This document shows, one piece after another, positions 48,292-59,071 of a stretch of 64,000 nucleotides of DNA. The notes under the pieces were generated by a model. It had not been told where the DNA came from. It saw only the letters and a list, made by a program, of their open reading frames with translations, and did no database searches. Every line of letters starts with the position of its first letter. Positions within the stretch are counted from its first letter, which is position 1. The stretch is from Podospora pseudocomata (taxonomy: Eukaryota; Ascomycota; Sordariomycetes; Sordariales; Podosporaceae): assembly GCF_035222375.1 (NCBI RefSeq), contig NC_085890.1:62001-126000 (forward strand). The letters are read 5' to 3'. The position numbers and the translations under genes are program-made.

Positions 48292-50234
48292 ATGCCAGTT
48301 GACCCGCCGAGGCCGCCGCCAGAGCCGCCGCCGCCAGGCGACAGATCCAGATCGACATCGAGGCCCTCACGGACCTGGGCCACTCCCTTGATGAGAACCT
48401 CGAAGACCCCGAGACGAACCTCCGTCGACGTAGCACACTCAATCACGTCATCCCCGACCCCGACGAGCACGCTACCGAGACCTTACGCGGCGACAACGAT
48501 CCCCGCGACGACGATGACAATGACAGCGATGTCGGCCAGATCACGACCTCCCAGCTCAAGGAGCTCTTGGATCGAGCGATCACCGAGCTGGCTTTTGACG
48601 ACACTCCCGAGGATGTCGCCCAAGACTTGAAGGAGAAGATGGAGAAGATCGCTGAGTGGTATGGCAGGAAGGACGGCCCCTCATTCCTCTGGCGTCCTTT
48701 GACGGAGATCGGTAAAACCCTTACTTACCGCGGCAAGATGACACAAGAGAAGTTTTCGAAGTATGCTGCCTCCCATCCTGAAGCCCTCTTCGTCGAAATG
48801 AAGGCGAACAACATCGCCCTGGCCTCCACAGCTCAGCAGGTCACTCAGTTGTTCATCATTGCCAAGAACCTATCCAGCGAGCTCAAGGTCCTCCGTAATT
48901 GGATCTCTCACTCGGTAGCCGACCCGAAGAATAACCCCGATCAAGAGGGGCAGTTAAACAACCTCGCTGCCCAGTACTCCGTTCTCCTGGCTGAGTACGA
49001 AGCCGCTGAGAGCCAGGTGGCTGATCTCACCACTGCCGTGGAAGCCCGCGACGAGGCTGTCGCCCAAGCCAATGCCACTGCGGTTGCCCAACATCAGCAG
49101 TTGAACAGCGTGATCGCGGATGCCGCCGTCCTCACCGACAAGATCAAGCTCCTGGAACGCGAGCGTGACCAGGCCAAGAGCGCTGCCAGTTTGGCGGTCC
49201 GCGACAAGGAACTCCTGATCCAAGAGAAAGACCTGCTACTGAGAGAAAAAGAGCAGGCCCAGACTGCTGCCTGGCTCGCAAAAGTCGATGCCCAGGTCGC
49301 CAGAAATGAGATGCGACGTCTTCGCGACTCTACCCCGCCGAGCCCGCCGCAGCGCCAACGTGAGGAAACTCCCTTGTCAGAGTCCTCCCATCGCACCGAT
49401 TCGGGCCGCAGTGCCAAGATGACTGATCCCCCTCGTTTCTACGACAACGAGGAAAAAGACGATGTGCCCTTCGAGACGTGGTACTACCTTATGAAAGACA
49501 AGCTTGAGGTTAACAGCGATCACTACCCCACCGAGATCAGCAAAGTCGCGTACATCCGCATGCGCCTTGGCGGCGATGCTGCCAAGAATCTGATGCCCTA
49601 CATGAGAGAGGGGCATCCCGACAGGATCGATACCGCTAAGCGATTGCTCCAGCACCTGTATGACAATTATATCGATCATGCCACCGAGGAGAACGCCCGT
49701 CGAGACTACGACAAGTTGGTGATGAAGGTAACTGACGAGTTCATGGCGTTCAAGAACAAGTTCGTGCGCCTGGCCGGGGAGTGCCGCAAGCCCAAGGATC
49801 AGTGGAAGGTTGAGTTCAATCGCAAGCTCACCACCAAACTCCAGACCACCCTAGTGTCCCAGTACCTAGACCCTGCGGTTGATTTCGAGACCTATGCCCG
49901 CCATGGCCAGGCTACAGCTCAGATCCTGAAGAATGCTGAGATTCTCCGCAATAGCAACAATTCGAACTCGAATTCCCGCGGAAGCACGGGCAAGAGTAAG
50001 CCCAGGGGTGGTGCTGCCCCCGCCGCATCTGGTTCCTCCTCGATATCGACCAAGACCTCCCGTACCTCCTTATCGCCAGAAGAGGTACGTAAGCTAGCTC
50101 GGGAGGGTCGCTGCTTCGTGTGCAAGGAGCAGGGTCATATCAGTAAGGAGTGTCCTCAGAAGGATAAGAGGAGAATAGACGACAAGGATCGCGAGGCTCG
50201 TATCAACAACATCGTTGCCGGCTACGCCAACTAG
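48292..50234 (+). pseudogene. gag: Chromovirus gag, frameshifted near its start
   Basis: ATG 48292 opens a proline-rich start (MPVDPPRPPPEPPPPGD), but the coherent Gag frame continues one frame over from about 48340, reading QIQIDIEALTDLG and open to TAG 50232-50234. A capsid-like region occupies the middle, with FETWYYLMKDKL, then YIRMRLGGDAA and FMAFKNKFVRLAG. The end carries a zinc knuckle, CFVCKEQGHISKEC. A long coiled coil precedes the capsid part. The protein packages element RNA. An apparent internal start at 48567 is a TTG and not a likely initiator. The frameshift near 48335-48345 would leave a truncated peptide. Confidence 0.85.
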
Positions 50235-50326
50235 GAGACGCCCGCGGCTACTACGCCGGCTGCCGAGTCGTCGGAAAACGTCTAACCCTGGAGAAAGATG
50301 TCTCCCCTTCAGGGTCGAAATCTGCA

Positions 50327-53300
50327 ATGGTGAGTGCGCTAGAGAAAGGAGAGAGTGGAGATAGTTATCTGGATAACTACTGGGGAGGACAACCTTTCAC
50401 AACCCCGTGTACTATGGCAGGCAATGGACTCTCTCTTACTACCTGCGACGCCCTCCAAGATTCAGGAGCAAATGGATATTTATTTGTGAGTGAAGCTTTC
50501 GCGCAAAGAATACGCGATGTGTTACGAGTATTGGAAAACACGAATTTCACCCCTCGACCAGTGTCATCATTCGAGGGGAAGACCACGCAAGAAATCACCA
50601 GAACGATCACGGCGGACTTAATCGTGCAAGGTCGTCGATACACGAACCAGACCTTCCTGGTGATCAAAGGACTCCACGACATCATTGTGGGACGAAGATG
50701 GTACGCAGAACACGAGGTCTTGTTGGATTGTAGTCGACAACGCCTTCTATTCCCCCAGGGGGCCCCGGCGGTCGAAGACCCTCGGGAAGTGTCGATTTCA
50801 GCAACAGACGAGCTACGCTTAGCTGTCTACAGGAGAATTCAAGAATTGGAGGAGCTGTCGAGTGAACCTCCTCCCCCGAGCGTGGTCACTCCTACTGTGG
50901 CCCGTAACCCGCTGCGACCCCTGGAGTTGGTCCAACGGAAGAAAGCCAACCTAAAGCGCCTTAAGGGCGTCCAGAAGCAAGTCCACTGGACGGATTAACA
51001 GCTGGCCGAACCTGTGGAATTGCCACCTCCCGTTGAGACCCAGAAAGAAATACGCAAGGATGCTAAGCGACAGTTCCACGAGATCTATAACCTCGAGGAC
51101 AATCACGGTCGCTACCGCTTAAAGAAGGGGTTCGTAGGTTTCTACCGAGACTATGCCCCTGACATGGCCATGATAGGTGCGATAGACTTCGCCCGCACCG
51201 TCAAACAAGAGGGACACCTTAGCGTCACCAGTCTATACGAGCTGGACCGATTTATCGAGGAGAAGCGACAGCAAGAGGCCGCTGCCGTACAGCTGCCTGA
51301 TGATGACGAGGAACTGAGGCTCCGGCTGTTAGCCGAAGTTCCTAAGGAATACCATGCATTCCTGGACGTATTTAGCAAGAAACAATCGGACACGTTACCA
51401 CCTCATCGCTCGTATGATCATCGGTTGATGTTGGAAGACGGCAAGGTACCGGAAGAGTTGGGCTACAGCCCGCTGTACAAGATGTCGGCGGACGAGTTGG
51501 TAGCCTGTAGGGCTTACATCACGGAGATGATGAGCAAAGGATGGATAGAGAGCAGCACAGCGCCATGGGCCGCCCCGGTGCTATTCGTGAATAAGGCTGA
51601 TGGTGGCCTTCGCTTCTGCGTGGACTACAGGAAGCTGAACGCTATCACACGGAAGGACAGATATCCCCTTCCCCTAATCGACGAGACAATGGCCCGTATC
51701 GGTCAAGCAAAGATTTTCACCAAGATCGACATTCGACAAGCTTTCAATCGGATTCGAATGCACCCTGACGATGAGGAATTAACGACTTTCCGGACAAGGT
51801 ATGGCGCCTACAAATACAAATGTACTGCCATTCGGTCTCACCAACGGGCCGGCCACCTTCCAGCGATACATTAACGAGACCCTGATGGGGTACCTGGACC
51901 TGTTCGGTTCGGCGTACATCGACGATATCCTAATTTATTCAGACAATAAGGAGGAGCACCAGCTACATGTGAAGCAGGTGTTGGAGCGTCTACGGGGAGC
52001 TGGTCTCCAAGCCGATATCAAGAAATGTGAGTTCCATGTGACCAAGACGAAGTACTTGGGCTTTATCGTGGGTGTTGATGGCATCATGGTCGACCCGGAG
52101 AAGATCGACGTGGTACGTAAGTGGGAACCCCCCACGAGCGTCAAAGGGATACAGTCATTCTTGGGGTTCTGCAACTTCTACAGGCGCTTTGTTCAAGCCT
52201 ATAGTCGAATCGCCCGACCTTTGACGAACCTAACGAAAAAGGGAATGCCGTTCATCTGGACGGCCGATTGCCAACAGGCCTTTGAGAGGCTAAAGCAGGG
52301 TTTGCTGGAGGCTCCCATCCTCCGCCATTTCGATTACACCCTACCAACGAAGTTGGAGACAGACGCCTCTGCCGGCGTGCTGGCCGGCGTGATGCTCCAG
52401 CTTCATGGAGAGGTCTGGCACCCCGTGGCATACTATTCGGAGACCATGCAGGGTGCCGAGTACAACTACCCGATTCAAGATAAGGAGCTGCTCGCTGTGG
52501 TGAGGTCGCTGGAGACCTGGAGAGCGGAACTCATCGGCCTTCAGAGCGCGCCGTTTACGGTGGTGACGGACCACGAGGCTTTGGAATATTTCTCTACCAA
52601 ACGTCTGCTGAGCGCCCGACAGGCAGGCTGGACGGATAAGATGGCTTGTTACCATTTCTACTTGACGTACCGCTCCGGCACGGAGAACGTACTGGCTGAC
52701 GCCCTCTCCCGCAAGGCGGAGGATCTGAAGACCCAGCAGGAGAAGAAGGACGCGCGTCGCACCATGGCCTTGTTCCAGCCGGTGCTACAGGGAATACGCC
52801 GGGTCGATGGCGTGGAAGTAACTGTGATTGAGGAGGCTGTATATATTCCGGAACGTTCTTGTGAGGTGTGCTCCTTCGACGAAGCCCAAGATGAGGGGGG
52901 GGATGACGCGGGCGATGCCGACGCCGAAACGTCCGCGCAGCGATTGCGACGCCTTACCGGCCATGATCTTATCGACGCCCTGTTGTACGCAAATAAGACG
53001 GCAACTTCCCTGGAACCCTACAGAGAGAGAGCACGGAAGGGCGACGACAAATTCGTTCTGTCAAACAACTCGATCCTGTTGTACGAGGGACGGCTGGCAG
53101 TACCCGAGGAGGATGGTATGCGAGCCAGAGTCCTGGAAGAAGTCCACGCGCGAAAGACAACAGCCCACCCGGGGCGAAACAAGACAAGAACTCTGATCAA
53201 CTCGCAATATTGGTGGCCAGGTATATCCGGATTCTGTGACCAATACGTTGCAAATTGCCTCTGCCAGGCAGCTCAGGTACCAAGAGACAAGACCCCGGGG

Positions 53301-54568
53301 TTCTTACACCCCTTACCGGTACCGACCCGAGGTTGGAAGGACTTGGCCATGGATTTCAAGTCCTTCCATAAGGACAAGCATGGTTTTGACAACATGCTAC
53401 TGATCGTGGATAGATTGAGCAAGGCTACGTGGGCCATCCCCTGCGACACCCACGCCACGGCGAAAGATGCCGCCAGAATGTATTACGAGGGACCATTCCG
53501 TATTTCCAGTTCCCGGGTACAGTAGTTTCCGACCGAGGCCCACATTTCGTCTCCGACTTCACCGATGAACTCAGCAAGATTATGGGGGTAACCTGGCGGC
53601 TGGCTACGGCAGGTCATTCACAGACAGCAGGACAAGCCGAAATCCTAAATCAGATCTACGACCAAAGATTACGCCCCTATCTCTCGCGCTTCCAGGACAA
53701 CTGGTCGGAGGTTATCCCCGCTATGGATGCAGTGCAGATGAGTTTGCCACACGACAGTATCAAGATGTCGCCACACGAGGTGCTTCTCGGTTGTCCCGCC
53801 GAGCTGCCATTCCGCTGGGAGAACCGAACCGATCTGACACGACCCGAGTTGTCTACCAAAGAACGTTTGGTGCGTGAGATGGCTCAGGAGAGGGCCCAAA
53901 CTTTCCACCGCTATATTGAAGTCGCTCGGGAAGAGATGAGCAAGGCGCGGGAGAGACAAGCAGTGGCTGCTAATCGACACCGCCGCGAACCCGACTTCGA
54001 CGTAAAGGATAGGGTACGCATCATCAAGAAGAATTGGCAGACCGATAGACCCAGCGACAAGCTCGACTTCCCATTGACTCGCCAAACCTATGAGATCCTG
54101 GAAAAGAGGGGTTATTCCTACAAGTTGGATGTTCCCCCCGGCTGGAAGATGAGTGATGTGTTTACGACGGACCGTCTCCGTAAATTCGCGAATAACCCCG
54201 TCGATGAACAAGAGGCGGAGAACCCGGGGCCGGAGGAGGTTGGGGGTCACGACGAATGGGAAGTGGAGCGGATTGTCTCATCAAGGTTATATTACGGCAA
54301 GTTACAGTACCAGGCTGATTGGAAGGGATGGGACCCCGTCCCAACCTGGTACCTGGCATCAGATTTTAAAAACGCGCCCGACCTGTTGGAGGAGTATCAT
54401 CGCGAGAATCCTGACAAGGCCGGTCCCCCCATGAGGATGGCGGAGTGGAAGGAAGCCTGGTTGGAAGAGCGCGACGACCCAGACCACCCAGACGATAACA
54501 AGCCGGTAGACGCGAAGAAGAAGACGGTGACGAGAAGGAGTAATTTGATGGCTCGAAGTGGAGGATGA
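50327..54568 (+). pseudogene. pol: Chromovirus pol (PR-RT-RNaseH-IN-chromodomain), broken by a stop and two frameshifts
   Basis: The frame from ATG 50327 contains a retropepsin site (LQDSGANGYLF) and meets an in-frame TAA at 50996-50998. It then continues in the same frame into reverse transcriptase (VDYRKLNAITRKDRYPLPLI, FTKIDIRQAFNRI). Near 51820 it shifts one frame and resumes LPFGLTNGPATFQ, with the catalytic YIDD and the RNase H region (LETDASAGVLAGVM, then ADALSRK). The integrase has an HHCC knuckle (HARKTTAHPG to CDQYVANCLC), AMDFKSF and, after a second shift near 53505, VVSDRGPHFV and GQAEILNQ for the D,D,E triad. The C-terminus has a chromodomain (EWEVERIVSSRLYYGKLQYQ, WKGWDPVPTWYL), thought to steer integration to marked chromatin. 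No functional polyprotein can be made from this copy. Confidence 0.92.
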
Positions 54569-54621
54569 AGGGCAGGTTGATGATGGACTTAGCGAATTCG
54601 AGGGCGAATTCAGGATTTTTT

Positions 54622-54630
54622 GAGGGGGGG
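54622..54630 (+). other. Polypurine tract of the chromovirus
   Basis: GAGGGGGGG, three bases before the 3' LTR: the usual place for the plus-strand primer. Confidence 0.75.
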
Positions 54631-54633
54631 TGA

Positions 54634-54815
54634 TGTCACGGCACTGGCCTGACACTAGCCTGGCACTGGCAGACTGGAGGATAAGTGTGGTAAAGGCCCT
54701 GCAGGCAAACAGCGTTTGTGATATTTTTCCTCTTTTCTTCTTCACCTTAGTATTTCAATCAATTGGTTGGTATAACTGTTGCCTTGTCTCAGACTTTACC
54801 ACCCAGCCCGTGACA
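54634..54815 (+). repeat. 3' LTR of the chromovirus
   Basis: 182 bases, TGTCAC to GTGACA, uninterrupted; followed by the GTGGT target duplication (54816-54820). Confidence 0.93.
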
Positions 54816-54820
54816 GTGGT

Positions 54821-55285
54821 CAGGGAGGTCAGGGACCTACTCAACAGCGCTACGGAGGCGGGAAAACGTCTTACCGTAAGGAATCTCACTAGTACTATAC
54901 TCACCCTAGGATCAGAGGTATCGATCCACAAGGCTAATGCGGCAAGGCACCAACAGAATTCCCACAAGGCCCAGTGGTTTGGGGTGGGGCTCACAGGCCT
55001 GAGGGTTTGAGTAAGGAAGTGGGGCTCTCGGAGGATTCGGGGGTTCAGGGGTCATGTATATAAGCGGTCTGCTTCGGACATTCTATTTTAGACAGGACAT
55101 CGACTTTTGTTTCTTTCGAACTTTGAGCCTTGCACGTACAGGCAATTCTGGCCCTCTGATCAGGCCATTCCGGTGCTTATTATGTGGCCTGCAAGCCCAT
55201 AGTGTCTTTTCTTTGTCCTGCGTGAAGTGCGGCCTGCGAGCGAGCCACTGTCACGCAGGTGTATTCATTCAGGGACCTGTTGAGG
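54821..55285. other. Unassigned sequence between retroelements
   Basis: A short frame (about 54820-55008) reads REVRDLLNSATEAGKRL and later SIHKANAARHQQ. It may be a fragment of an old transposon protein, but I cannot name a family. A TATATAA motif lies near 55056. Confidence 0.3.
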
Positions 55286-55290
55286 GTATA

Positions 55291-55904
55291 TGTTAGAATG
55301 GGGTCGCTGAGAGCACTGTAGCTACAGGGGTCTCAGGAGGGTGAAGCAGTTACCCAAGAACTTGGCGAGTGTCGGACTGTGCTGCTGAGTACGACGACGC
55401 GGTTGTCGAAGGAAGAAAGTGCAACAGGTATTACCTGCAAATACAGAGAGTAGTGAACTGAGATGTTGTAGTCTCATAAAATACTGTAAATGATCAATCT
55501 TATTGACTGTCTTGACTTATTGTTTCTTAAGGAGAGAAAGAAGCAGAAAAACCATTGCAATTGGAAGAGGGCTCTTTATGAGCACCTGAACTCCCTTATC
55601 ATCCTTATTCAGTAACTTGAATCTATGATCTCATTGATGAGGTGCTCGAGTCGCTCATGATGCTTCTCATATCTCTCATTGTTCGGAGGTCCGGTCAAGA
55701 GCTTGTCCGGAGATCCGGTGAGGAGTCCTGGGAGCCGTTGAGAACACTTGTGGGCGAGCCGTTGAAAGCGCTGTGGGCGAGCCGTTGAGAGCGCTGTGGG
55801 CGAGCCGTTGAGAGCGCTGTGGGTGAGCCGTTGAGAACAATGTGGGCGGAGAATTCCATAAACAAGTGCTGTAAAATTCCATGAATAAATGCTGCATTTT
55901 AACA
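55291..55904. mobile_element. Solo LTR of a second family, with an internal 23-base tandem repeat
   Basis: The 614-base unit starts TGTTAGA and ends TTTTAACA (TGTTA/TAACA inverted ends) and is flanked by GTATA at 55286-55290 and 55905-55909. It contains five tandem copies of a 23-24-base unit beginning GAGCCGTTGA. No coding content. Its last 100 bases recur at 46958-47059. Confidence 0.7.
55732..55847. repeat. Tandem repeat, five units of about 23 bases
   Basis: Units begin at 55732 (24 bases), 55756, 55779, 55802 and 55825, each GAGCCGTTGA followed by a variable core and GTGGGC or GTGGGT. No spacer of unique sequence separates them, so this is a minisatellite, not a CRISPR array. Confidence 0.85.
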
Positions 55905-55982
55905 GTATATTTGTAGTATCTTGGTTGTATTTGTGTGTTTTCTCACCATTTCACCAGGAAGTAAGGAAACGGCGTAAGTTTA

Positions 55983-56461
55983 TGTTACGCCCCAATGTTA
56001 CGCCCCAAGCGTAATACTTCCCGTACAGGAACCACTGGGTGGTACCCAAGGTGCTGGACACCTCAGCCAATCATTGGGCCAGGGATGGAAAGACCCACAA
56101 GCCCCCGTGCAACCAATTAGGAGTTGCTCAGTCTGCTCAGTCTGCTCAGTGCGCCAAGACCACTGAGCACACTGAGCACACTGAGCAAGGTACAAAGATA
56201 CTTCAGAAACTTATGTAGATAGCTTCACATAAATAGGGGGGAGTGCCCGGCGCTCCCCATGTCGAGGAATCTGATTCCTCATGCAAGCAATCAAGTTCAT
56301 TTGTCCACAATCTACTCTCAGTAGCTCTTTGTTAGAACGACCTGTTGTTGACAGTGAGCCCCATGTCTGAGACGCTTGTCACAACCTTCGATCACCCTGT
56401 CATATTCACCTTCGGCGTACTGCCTTGCAGTCTGTATCCACTCCCGGTGCAGGTCGTAATA
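55983..56461. mobile_element. Second copy of the solo LTR found at 47577-48041
   Basis: Nearly identical to the insert in the chromovirus LTR. It starts TGTTACG and ends GTAATA, and is flanked by GTTTA at 55978-55982 and 56462-56466. Its first 13 bases are tandemly duplicated (55983-55995 and 55996-56008), which the other copy lacks. The hairpin at 56124-56188 is conserved. Confidence 0.85.
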
Positions 56462-56470
56462 GTTTAATAG

Positions 56471-56674
56471 AGAAGATTCGAATTCCAAGTTTATAAGCTC
56501 TGTGAACTGGAGGAGGCCTAAATTGAGGGGAGGGTGGAGGTGGAAGAAGCGGTGCCCAAGGAGGATGTGGAGCAGCCGGTGCCAGCCGAGCCTGTGCGGC
56601 GCAGCGCACGTCATCGGGTTCAAACTCGGCGCAAGAGGGAAGCAAACGGAATGTCTAACTCAGACAGTGATTGA
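56471..56674 (+). pseudogene. Possible retroelement pol C-terminal relic
   Basis: The frame reads FEFQVYKLCELEEA, a stop, then VEEAVPKEDVEQPVPAEPV and RRSARHRVQTRRK, ending SNSDSD and TGA 56672-56674. A proline/acidic linker followed by an Arg-rich RRSxR tail is common at the end of retroelement Pol proteins. The second solo LTR sits immediately before it and may have split it. Family not identified. Confidence 0.3.
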
Positions 56675-59071
56675 GCTTCATCTTGGTATAACTCCCATAG
56701 AAATTGACCCAATATTGGTCTTGTTGTGGGGAGTGTAAGCATTCAGGGGTAATCTCATCAAGGTTGTGTGGCTGGTGTGGGGCGTAGTCCATTACAGCGG
56801 GTGGCCCATTTCCAGGTCATCCAACCTATTGATTTGTATGCCAGGTAGTAGAAATGGTTTTAAATGAAAGAAGTCAATGCTGAAGTTGAGGAAGTGGACA
56901 TAATCCATGCACTTTTTCGTGGTTGCCCCTCGTTAAACCTTAGATAGGCAGGAGGTGTCACGACGATGAATAAGATCCAGTAGGCCGAAGGCCCAGAGTT
57001 GATGATACCCAAATTAGTGGAATTGTGAGATGAAGGAGTAAAAGGAAAGCAAACAAATATCCACCCACTGATCCTGGCCTTATACCCAGACCTGCCTTTG
57101 ATAGGTGAAAGCCATACCCCCTAAAGCCCCAAAAGCCCCACACAGTGCGCACGACCAGTGCCGTACAGTCATCCACACAGTACAACAATCCAATGCAACC
57201 AATCAGAGCCAACCAACCAACCAATCTACCCAGCCAGTCCATCAGCCCGTCACAGGAGGACAGGGCCTGTATTTCAGTTTATATTAGGTACCTATCTTAC
57301 GTAGCTCAGGATGGAAGGAACGACGGTGGTGAATGAGCGGCTCAAAGCAAATAAGCTGAGCTAAACGAACAATATCATTGCAAACTCAAAGAAAACTTGA
57401 AGTGTAGACTGGGAGTTTGACAAAGGCCCCTTGCTTGTGTGATAGTTCTGGAGTTGGGGAGCAGTGGACCACTTTCAACGCTGGAGTTTGATCTATGGGT
57501 TGGAGCAAAGGCGCGATATCCTGATTTCCATCATTGTCCACCGTGTCAGATGATGTGGACACTCCATCTTTCGAAGGGCCTAGTGATTAAGCTGCCAGTG
57601 TGAAAGCCCCAAGGCACTTTCCTATATATTCCACCGCCCTCTTCTTCAGATGTTGACATGTGTTGCACGTCCACCGCGGCTTTTTCTGTCAATGAACCTA
57701 CGCAACTCACCAAAAACTCGTCAACTGCTACAATCCCCTTCAGGAGCGTCCTTTTGCTAATCCTGGCCCATGGGTCAACAATCGCCGCAGCCATTGCTGT
57801 TTCCTCGCCCGAGAACTCGGCATCGGCCTTGTCCGTCCTTCCGTCAACCGCCACTCGCACTCCCAGCATGGAGACGCAGCCTTGTATTACGTTGATTCAA
57901 GCCACCAATCAAGACGTGGTATTTCTGGGACTGTGAGAATTGCATCGAACACTTTTGGCAAAGGCGAGACAGGGTACCAAGAGGTGGTCAATCAGATTGG
58001 TGCAAAGGGGGGGACGTTGTCAATTCCGGTCACTGCTAAGAGAACAATAATACGAGTATGTGAGATGAGTATCTTAGGTAGGTGAATGACTGTCACATAC
58101 TAGGACTACTGCTAACCTGTATCGAGCAGATTATCAGTGTGCACCTATGCAGGCCCATCCCACGGCCTGACGACGACTCCCCAAGCATGACCACCATCCC
58201 CACGACAGGCGCTATCTCGGGCCAGCCCACGTACATGACACTCGCTTATGCCCTCGAAGCCATTGCAGATTACACTTTTCTGCGAAAACAGAAAATAACA
58301 AGGCTCTACATCCCTTTGCGGTCACGACAACAACCGCCACAACCGGCATGGCGACAATGACTGACAACTACACGGACAGACAACTTCGAAGAAGCTGAAC
58401 GCCTGAGCAAGTTTGTGGGAACTTTTACGATGTCAACTACTAAGTAACCTTGTGTTGAGTGGCCAAGCAAGGAATATCTGTTCTATAATGTGGAGGAGTG
58501 CCCTGGTCCAACGGGCAGGGTGCGGCGAGTTCAACTATGCGACTGAACCCCCTACATCCTTGATGTTTCTTGTACCCTCAACGAAACCGACTATCTAAAC
58601 ATGCCGGAATACCTCTAGCCGTCCGAGTCCACAATGACAGAGGTGACACAACTCATTCGAGATTTTTGCTCCTCTAAAAACCGATGATCCCACCTGTCTT
58701 CAGATGACCAAACGAGTGGGCGGCGAGAAGCGCCCCTAGGTATGTTCGTCTGGAGCAGATAAATCGGCAGTCGCCATCACAACCAATCTGGGAGGCCTTT
58801 TCCGGGTGTAATAATCATTCATTCACCTTCTACATGACAATGATGGTGACGCTAAGGAGTCGGGGCATGGGGGGGAACTAGATACATTCTTGGGCTATGT
58901 CGGTGGTGAAAAAAAGTAACTATGTGCGTTGAAAGTGAAAGGAATTCCGGCATATCCAGCAGAAGCACCAGCCAAACAAAAAGAGTATTTTTGACAACTG
59001 CCTTGACCACCACTGCCGCCGCCATCCTTTCATTGGGGGCTTTATTTTCCTGGCGACAAAAGTCTGTTTTC
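56675..59071. other. Intergenic region with scattered open frames
   Basis: About 2.4 kb. A frame at 57882-58030 (YYVDSSHQSRRGISGTVRI, then GYQEVVNQIGAKGGTL) followed by a consensus donor at about 58034 and an acceptor near 58130 could be part of a decayed gene. I recognise no family and no complete model. Confidence 0.3.

Larger units (their letters stand above)
47467..54815 (+). mobile_element. Ty3/gypsy LTR retrotransposon of chromovirus type
   Basis: Direct repeats at 47467-48115 and 54634-54815 both start TGTCAC and end GTGACA. A 5-base duplication GTGGT lies at 47462-47466 and 54816-54820. Between the LTRs, in order: gag with a CCHC knuckle, protease, reverse transcriptase, RNase H, integrase and a C-terminal chromodomain, then a polypurine tract. 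Reverse transcriptase before integrase defines Ty3/gypsy; the chromodomain defines the chromoviruses (MAGGY-like). The LTRs are about 180 bases once the insertion in the 5' copy is removed. They differ by about three substitutions and one 3-base gap, so the insertion is fairly young. Coding capacity is broken by frameshifts and a stop, so it is non-autonomous as written. I see no TGG-type primer-binding site directly after the 5' LTR. Confidence 0.95.

Noticed and set aside
48567-48630. Internal start of gag at 48567
   Set aside because: The codon is TTG, and the same frame is open and Gag-like for more than 200 bases upstream.
55732-55847. CRISPR array
   Set aside because: Units are head-to-tail without unique spacers, lie in a fungal LTR, and no cas genes exist nearby.
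57546-58360. Gene in the 57.5-58.4 kb interval
   Set aside because: Short frames on both strands with one possible intron, but no start, domain or complete model could be supported.
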